Part shown: positions 57,122 to 64,000 of the stretch, one piece after another
Layout of the letters: every line of letters starts with the position of its first letter
Position numbering within the stretch: the first letter of the stretch is position 1
NCBI GenBank assembly: GCA_911728455.2
Contig: OU452219.1
Span: forward strand, 15,714,397-15,778,396
Reading direction: 5' to 3'
DNA length: 64,000 nucleotides
Origin: Marthasterias glacialis
Taxonomy: Eukaryota; Echinodermata; Asteroidea; Forcipulatida; Asteriidae
The notes under the pieces: generated by a model
Databases searched by the model: none
What the model was told of the DNA's origin: nothing
What the model saw: the letters and a program-made list of their open reading frames with translations, nothing else
Program-made: the position numbers and the translations under genes

Positions 57122-60100
57122 TCAAGATGAAATGGGACTGCGTCCCCTTGCACTTCCTCCTCTTGAGACGGGATCCATGGTCTTCATGAGGAACTTCTCT
57201 TCCTCGGTGTACATTGCTGCATCTGGACGGAAATCAACAGTGTAGTCTAAGGAGCGAATGGCATCTGTCACTACATCTTCCCTTCGCCCCTCCTCATTCC
57301 ACTGGTTCATGTCCGGTCTCATGTTGCTGCTGAGTTTCCTCTGACGCTCTTCTGTCATCGTCTGGGCAATGTCCTCCACTTTCAGTGTGCCAAACTTCTC
57401 AGCAACTGGAGCATAGACGGCTGTGCGGCGCTTCTCGTGCACTTTGGACATACGCTGGCGACGTTCTTCACGGTTGGTCTCTTTGAGTTCCTTATGAGTT
57501 GACACGATCTCACTGTTTATTTTTGTGTGCGCATTAATGGTATTGATGTCAAGGGAAGGGGGAGGAGAAATGTAGAGGTGGAAAAAGGAAAAAGGGTGGA
57601 GTTGCAGAGAGGTGAAGTGTCAAAATATGACATGTGGACGGAGCACGGTTTACCAAGATCCCCAAAGTTGTGTACAATGACATAAATGGGAAGATTTTTT
57701 AAACATGAATTGGGTCACAAAAGAACCGGAATTTGATGAAGGTAAAAAGTGAAATGATAAGATTACATGTTATAGAAAAAACAATTGCGGACAAATACAA
57801 ACAAAAGCCAGAAGAAAGGTAATTGAAGTAAGGTTAACACGGTTTATTAGAAAAATGAAAATGAGTGCAGCATGGGAGAAAATAAAAACAAAAAACAATT
57901 AAGTAAACATATTAAAGAAGAAGTTACATATTTTTCATAGTCAGTAGTTCAGCAATTTTGTACACAGGACTACCATTATGTGGCACCAAAATGAATAATC
58001 ACATTGTATACTCTGGAAATTGTCTTTTTTGTTTATGAAATAACCTCAAATAAAAATTTTACTCTGAAAAATACAAAAACAAATTAGAAATTGGCAAGCA
58101 TTTATCTTTCCTAACTTGAAATGTGTCAAAAAATATATCAACTTTATTTTTTTTAGTCAATGCCTGCTGAAATAAACCCATAAACTACAGCCTTAGATTG
58201 AGATTAAAATAATTTGATAAAAACAGATCTTATTTTTCTAGTTAGTGAGTTTGGTTGGTCCCATCCTCTGCCTTCAAAAGCCTTCATGTATCAGCCTGAA
58301 GCTGACCTCCCTGATGACGGGTCATAGGTCTTTATCATGGTGGCCATTTTGTTTCCTTCCATTCAAAACGATGTAACCAAACTGAGGCTTGAGGGGAAAA
58401 GTAGTCTGGCCCCTCTGTCCTATCATGAGTGGCCATTATAAGTATTTGGTAACTAGACAAAGACGACTCTCTGCATGATAAAGAGCTATTCCTAGAGCTT
58501 CGCTATGCCTCACTCAGCTCAAAGCCTGTCGCTTCAGATATGTGTCTAAATAATGCAAGCAAATGGTGTCCCAAGAAGAAATTTTAAATCATCATCAACT
58601 ATGCATTAGCATCATAAAAAACAGTTATAAAATACTGCATATTTGTGGAAAGGTACAAAGACCTCAAAAGAAGTAAAGGCATATACAATGGCTTCAAAGA
58701 GCAGACATGCAACTTTCTAACCTTTTTAAAGCATTTGTCAGTTTTGTATGCCACTATCATAACACATAACTTTGTACAATTATAAAAGAAAGAAATCAGC
58801 GGTAAAACTACAAGCCTGCAAAAGACCTTTAAAATAAATGCAACAACTGTTGTCACCCCTATTGACACATGAATAAATCAAAAACAGCTCAACAAGTGAG
58901 CTATTAGTTATGAATAAAACTAAATGGATAATTGAATTTGGTGGTGTTTGTTTGTTTTTGATTGGGCGGCACTATGTGAATGATTTCTAGAAATGGTGCT
59001 TCAACCCTTTTCAGGTTTTGCTTTTTGAAAGCGGAGAAAAAAAGAGAGATGAATTACATGTATGTTATTAATGATTGATCTTACCTATAATCAATCTCAC
59101 CATTACCATCTCTATCCAGGGTAGCAACAAGCTTATCAATCTGTCTTGGTGTCAGGGGTATGTTGGATCCCTGAAAAGTAAGAAATTATGAAAACACAGT
59201 TTCTATACATGTCTACTTTGAGTTTACAAAAGTTCCTTTGCATACATTTTCATTCTTTAACCTTAAAGAAAGTTTTATTTTAACTAGGCAATCTTTGAGC
59301 ATCCTCCCCAAAAAAACTATTTTGATATTTAATATAATTGGAACATTTATGTGACTGCAAATTTCACACCATTGGTGAATTTAATTTCCTTCATTGTCAA
59401 GGCTGTACCATCCCTACACCACCTTAACCTACCATGATGCCGTTTTTAAATTCTTCCCTCGTGACCGTCAAACTGTTATCCTTATCATAGGCTTTAAACA
59501 GATCCCATATTCTCAGGTTGTTCTTCTCAATGTACTGAATCAGGAGCTTGAGAGGGTCTGCCTCTTTCTCGGCAGACTTCTCAAATCGTCCTACGGCTCC
59601 CTTGTAGAAGACCAAGAAGTTACTGCGACCCCTTTTGACATCTTCCAGGAGGTCAACAAAGTCTTTATTAACAACAATGTCCTACATAATACAAAATGAA
59701 AGGTAGTTTTTTTCAATGCAATAAAAACAACTTAGATTTTGCGATAGCACACATGAAAGATATTTAGAAACTTTGAAAGTCAAAATGATCCCCTACTTGC
59801 TCAACTCTTAAGTGAAAGCTGGATGGATACTCATTTATAAAATGCTGACAAAGTGGTTTGAAATTGACAAGTTACACAAGCTGTGACTCATGATATCACA
59901 TAATAAATATTAAAAAAAGAGCCCCAGGCCTTGGACTTCCGGCAGGCACAAAGGGTAGGAAGACAGCTCTTTGGAAAAAAAAACATGAAACCCTGCATTT
60001 TATAAAGATTGCCCTGTATGATTTCTATCATTTTTTGGTATCCAGAAAGGGTGAACCTCTCAAAATTTGTTCAGGTGGTTTTTTTTAAATACTGCATTTA

Positions 60101-62983
60101 TTTTGGAAACTACTGTACAAACTATAAAACTTCCCATATAAACAACTCTGCATTTCCCATGCCCAAAAAATGCCATGTAATGTGCAAAGTCACTCTTTTT
60201 GTGAGCATGGTGATGGTCGGGAATATGGAAACTAATTAATTCCTGCCAATAAGAGTACATTCTTTAAAACCTTTTATGATTCTGTCCTCAGTCTCAGTTA
60301 AGGTGAATAACCTGATCAGGGCAATAATGTACCAACTGATTGACACTAAGTAATTAAGGTTAAATTAACTATAATTGACTGACAGATTAGTGGGACACAA
60401 AGTACACAAATGGGTCTGTGCACAAATTCAATCAATGTATTTTTAGTAAACACTGTAGTTAGCTATACTGCTGGATGATAGCTCAGACCCTTGCTCTATG
60501 CTCAGACACTGTAACTAGTTCCAGTGCTGATTGGGTCAGTGTTTGTTTACAGTGCAATTAGATTGCAATTACTGTAAAGAGAAGAAGGCACTGTGATCCA
60601 TGAAAGTTGTTTTTCTTCCTTCATGCACAGAGCATAGACAGGACAGAGCAAGGTCCATCAACACATTAGAACCAGTGACCTATGGGCCTCCTTAATTCAT
60701 ATAGGCCTATAGCGGTACATGTGTTTGAGTTCATCTTGCTTAAAACATAGAGCTAACTATGATAGAGTGCAAGTAACTTTTAAGTGTTTTTTTGTTGAAT
60801 TGTTGTGAGACCAATTTCATGACTGCTATTATTAGCTTATGACATAATATTAATATTATCAGTGGCTTCTTATTTAGTGCTCAAACCCGTCACTCAGTAA
60901 CGCTCATGGCGCTGCGACATCACTCTCAACAGGTGAAAACTTAAACATGACTGAAAAGGGATGCAATGTGAGGTGCAATGTGAATTGTGCAATTTGAGTA
61001 ATTACTGAATACTACTCACAGTGAGATCTAACTCCTCTAATGCACTGTTGCCATTGTTCTTGATGGCTAGTAAGAGAGCCATAGCTCCTGCTGCTGTAAT
61101 AGGATTCAGTCCAAGCTGCAAGGGGAAATCAATCAAATTGTAATAACACAAGTCATGTTCATAAAACGCTTATCTTGGTTACAGATATCAATAAGCAATA
61201 GTGATTTGTAACACTTTCAAATGATATTTTCTTGACTTTGACAGTATATCAGATGGAAATCTTTATCTGGATGATTGGTAATGATATATGTATTTTAAAA
61301 CTAGTGATCTTTCAGATTGAAACTGATCAACTTTTACGTTTCAAACTATCAATCCTGTACTTTGTCTTGAAACCTGTCAGGAGAATGAGAGATAATGAAG
61401 AATATCCATTTTAGTTGTGAGAGGAAACCCGCATAGTCAGGTAGGATCTGAAAAGTAAATCTATGTTTAACACTGGTTTTTTGATGGTCTTTTTTTAATT
61501 CTTTATCTAAGAATGATTCTTTATCTCAGAATATCTACAGCTCCGAAGTGTTGAAAAATAGACAAAAAAGGAAAAGAAGCTGTACTTCCTTTTTGTGAGT
61601 ATTTTAAGTGAACTTTAGCTTTGCCTAACAATAAAAGACTTTTGTGGCTTCACAGGGACAGCAGACTTTACTTCGTAAACCCACTGTTTTTAGAAATTGA
61701 TGTATTCTTTGAACACAAAGTTATCCAGTTTGCCTGCTGCACCTAGCATTTCAAGTCTCCCACTGTACTTTAAACCAGAGAACCAACTTACCCTGAGTAC
61801 TTTGAGTGAGTCATTGACTTCCAGGCCTTTAGACAACAAGAGCGCCCCCTCGTCCATGATGCGGTTATTGCTCATATCTAACCACTGTACTGTACTGTTG
61901 AACTTCAGCGCTTCAGCCATGGCTAGTGAGCCCTCATTGCCGAAACCGTTCCATGACACGTTCAAGTTCTTAATCGACATGTTTTCCTGAAATATCAAGT
62001 ACAGAGATTCATTCTTTAAAACGACAGTGAACCACTGAGTTATGAAAGCAAATGATCAGCCTTTGACGTTTTTAAAACAATCCCAACAACACTGAGAAAG
62101 TTTCAACACAGTATCTCTTTATGTTTATAAATAACAAACACAATTGATTTTAAGAAAAACATTACTGGACACCATTTCTAAAAAATATAATCTTTATAAA
62201 TCTGTTTTATGTACTATTAAAAGACCATTACTATTAGCAAAGAGCAAAGATAAGAAAGGTGACAAAACGGTTTTTGAAAACCCTTGGATAAAGAACCAGA
62301 TAATAGTAATAAAGTAATATGATATAATAATCCTCCAGAAAACTTCAATGCTTACTGCTGATTGGGACAATCAACAGTCATGGGATATATTACTATATCT
62401 TACTCCAAAATTAATTGTTGCATCATGCGTATTGAATGCAATACACTCATGTACGCATTTAATGCTCGCTACACATTTAATGGTAAAATACAGAACTGAA
62501 CTGTCAACTGTTTGAATCATCAGCACCAGTCCTCAAAATTAACTTTAGGTTCATCCTTTTCGAGGAAATAATTTTATAATGTTCATGTTGTTTTAAATTG
62601 TTTATAAATACATTTATTTTGTTTAAATCTTTAGAAAATCGAAAGAGAAGACGGGAAAGAGATGAGTTTTATTTTGTGTCACATCTTTTCTCAGTTGCAA
62701 GTGTGCTGAAGGACAAACTTGTTGTCTCATGCACACTTGTGGAATATGAAAACAACTACTGAGCATCTGTGTTCCATATATGCAACTCAGCCTTTGGCCT
62801 TGCTGAATATGGGACGCAGAAGTGCAAACTTTGTCTGTATTAAAGTCAAGTGCTTGTCGGGAAACATACAAATTGAATGGATTGGGAGTAGACTTACTGC
62901 CAGTCCTCTGCATATTGATATTGCACCATTCCTCCTGAGATGATTCCAGCTGAGATCAAGTTCACCGATGGACTCTGTTGCAG
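57122..62983 (-). CDS. LRR and EF-hand protein, LRRC74A-like (5' end outside window)
   Basis: Six 3' exons: 62983-62898, 61986-61792, 61115-61020, 59681-59433, 59170-59085, 57512-57122; GT-AG throughout, phases agree, 366 codons before TGA. The first exons encode ribonuclease-inhibitor-type leucine-rich repeats (GELDLSWNHLRRNGAISICR, KNLNVSWNGFGNEGSLAMAE, QWLDMSNNRIMDEGALLLSK, LGLNPITAAGAMALL). Then come a linker and two EF-hand loops: DKDNSLTVTREE, and DRDGNGEIDYSE, whose last residues span the splice junction; Ca2+-liganding positions are kept in both. The C-terminal 120 residues are basic-acidic mixed and probably disordered (ETNREERRQRMSKVHEKRR). The LRR part resembles LRRC74A; the EF-hand tail makes me leave the symbol blank. 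Upstream LRR exons must lie beyond 64000. Confidence 0.85.
61208..61470 (-). repeat. SINE family III fragment in the LRR/EF-hand gene
   Basis: TTTCAGATTGAAACTGATCA, CAATCCTGTACTTTG and GAGGAAACCCGCATAGTCAG match the body of the 49338-49770 SINE in the same order; the tRNA head is missing. Lies in the intron between exons 61792 and 61115. Confidence 0.6.
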
Positions 62984-64000
62984 CTGTATTTATTAAAAGT
63001 TACATCAAATCAATTGATTAAATTACTATCACGAATTTTTAGTGAGAAATAAATGTGCTTTCCAAGTCTTTTGGATGGGACAAATAATGATTTAGTAGGA
63101 ATCAGAGCCACTTTATCAACCTACTAGTTTTAGAGCAGATGTTTTATTTTTAAATCATCAGAACAATGAGTTTGCTTCATGATGACATGCCAAAAACATT
63201 TATTTCATAAAAAAATGTATATAAGTATTATAAACTTTGCATGACAGAAGTGAAAACCCCTGATAAAATCAAATTGTATTTAATACTTTCTTGATATTTA
63301 GTTTGTACAATTCTGCATCTATTTAAAGGTCCCATGAATTATTCTTTTTTATTGGTAAAAAAAATAAAGTATGCCTATTATAGTATATCTTTAATTTTTT
63401 AACATTTTTTACATGCCTATTAATCGTAGAAATAACGATTTCTAAAATTTAGGGGGTTGCCGTGCTCCGCCCACCCTTCCTCATTAACATAAAATCTGTG
63501 ACGTAGACGGTGGAACAATAACATTGTGTGTGACAATAACATACAATGCATTGTTGACCACTCGGCACCAGAGCTGTCTTTGAAATGTTTAACAACAGCC
63601 TACGTCATGGATCATTGTGCAATCAAATGGCACACATTTTCGGGGCTCAATAAAAGTGTATTAACGCATAACAGACACATCAAAATAGTCAATACTATGT
63701 TTTGTTAATTTCAAACCATATATTAAGCCACAAAAATGTTCCATGACAAAAAAACCTCTTCATGGGCCCTTTAATGGCGCACAATGATAGGTAGCATGTC
63801 TCAAGTTTTTGTAAACTAGACAAAGGAAATTAATTTACTCTCCCAAAAACCAATTACGTTATAGGGCCTCTATATACTGGAATGCTAGGCATTTTTTGTA
63901 TGCATGCTAACCAAGTTTACTAGAGGTCCTGCACTACAGCTTTGTGTTGTTGTCATGGTACGGTCAGTTTTGTCAAGGATTTGGGTGTGTTTGATTATGG
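62984..64000. other. intron of the LRR/EF-hand gene, with a MITE, no exon seen
   Basis: No further LRR exon is visible, so the next upstream exon lies outside the window. Most of the right part is occupied by the repeat at 63323-63774. Confidence 0.5.
63323..63774. mobile_element. MITE-like element with TTAAAGGNCCCATGAA ends
   Basis: TTAAAGGTCCCATGAA at the left and TTCATGGGCCCTTTAA at the right are inverted repeats about 450 bp apart, enclosing AT-rich DNA plus a CG-containing middle (CTGTGACGTAGACGGTGG). No transposase ORF. The target duplication is unclear (TA or TTAA possible). Confidence 0.6.

Overview
This is a eukaryotic nuclear window: the genes are intron-rich with consensus GT-AG junctions, and the intergenic DNA is AT-rich and crowded with short interspersed and fold-back repeats. 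The gene content (an RPS6KC1 orthologue, the ciliary gene BBOF1, an LRR/EF-hand gene, and a tandem cluster of intronless lineage-specific rhodopsin-class receptors) suggests an invertebrate deuterostome, most likely an echinoderm. That is an inference; no species can be read from the sequence.

Left third (about 3.9-23.4 kb): a tandem array of four related intronless class A GPCR genes, all on the minus strand: 6546-7403, 11438-12295, 16269-17126, and a fourth copy at 22015-22863 carrying one early stop codon. Each sits in a duplicated unit of roughly 5 kb whose flanks are also duplicated, including a TATA-like element about 0.75-0.8 kb upstream of the first two start codons and about 2.2 kb upstream of the third, where a 1.4-kb insertion intervenes. 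The units have been reshuffled: a 1.1-1.3 kb block is present in inverted orientation on both sides of two receptors (9350-10490 and 20039-21301), and small transposons present in some copies but not others record the order of events.

Right two thirds: three multi-exon genes. RPS6KC1 (plus strand, 13 coding exons, 28212-41539, predicted 1377 aa) has PX, MIT and a pseudokinase domain split by a very long insert. BBOF1 (minus strand, 10 coding exons, 53731 down to 46006, predicted 557 aa) is a coiled-coil basal-body protein and converges on RPS6KC1. An LRR plus EF-hand gene resembling LRRC74A (minus strand, six 3' coding exons at 62983-57122) runs off the right edge.

The most striking structure beyond the genes is a set of fold-back (long inverted repeat) DNA elements with different terminal sequences that nearly all begin with TA and are flanked by 9-bp target-site duplications, perfect in five of the six best cases (2018-2843, 14746-14894, 28420-29147, 52701-52794, 52960-53609) and 8/9 in a duplicate copy (5491-5638). 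This looks like a diverse non-autonomous Mutator-like (MULE) population. Two further TA-duplicating MITE families, at least three tRNA-headed SINE families, one decayed LINE 3' end, and a minisatellite expanded inside one arm of a fold-back element are also present.
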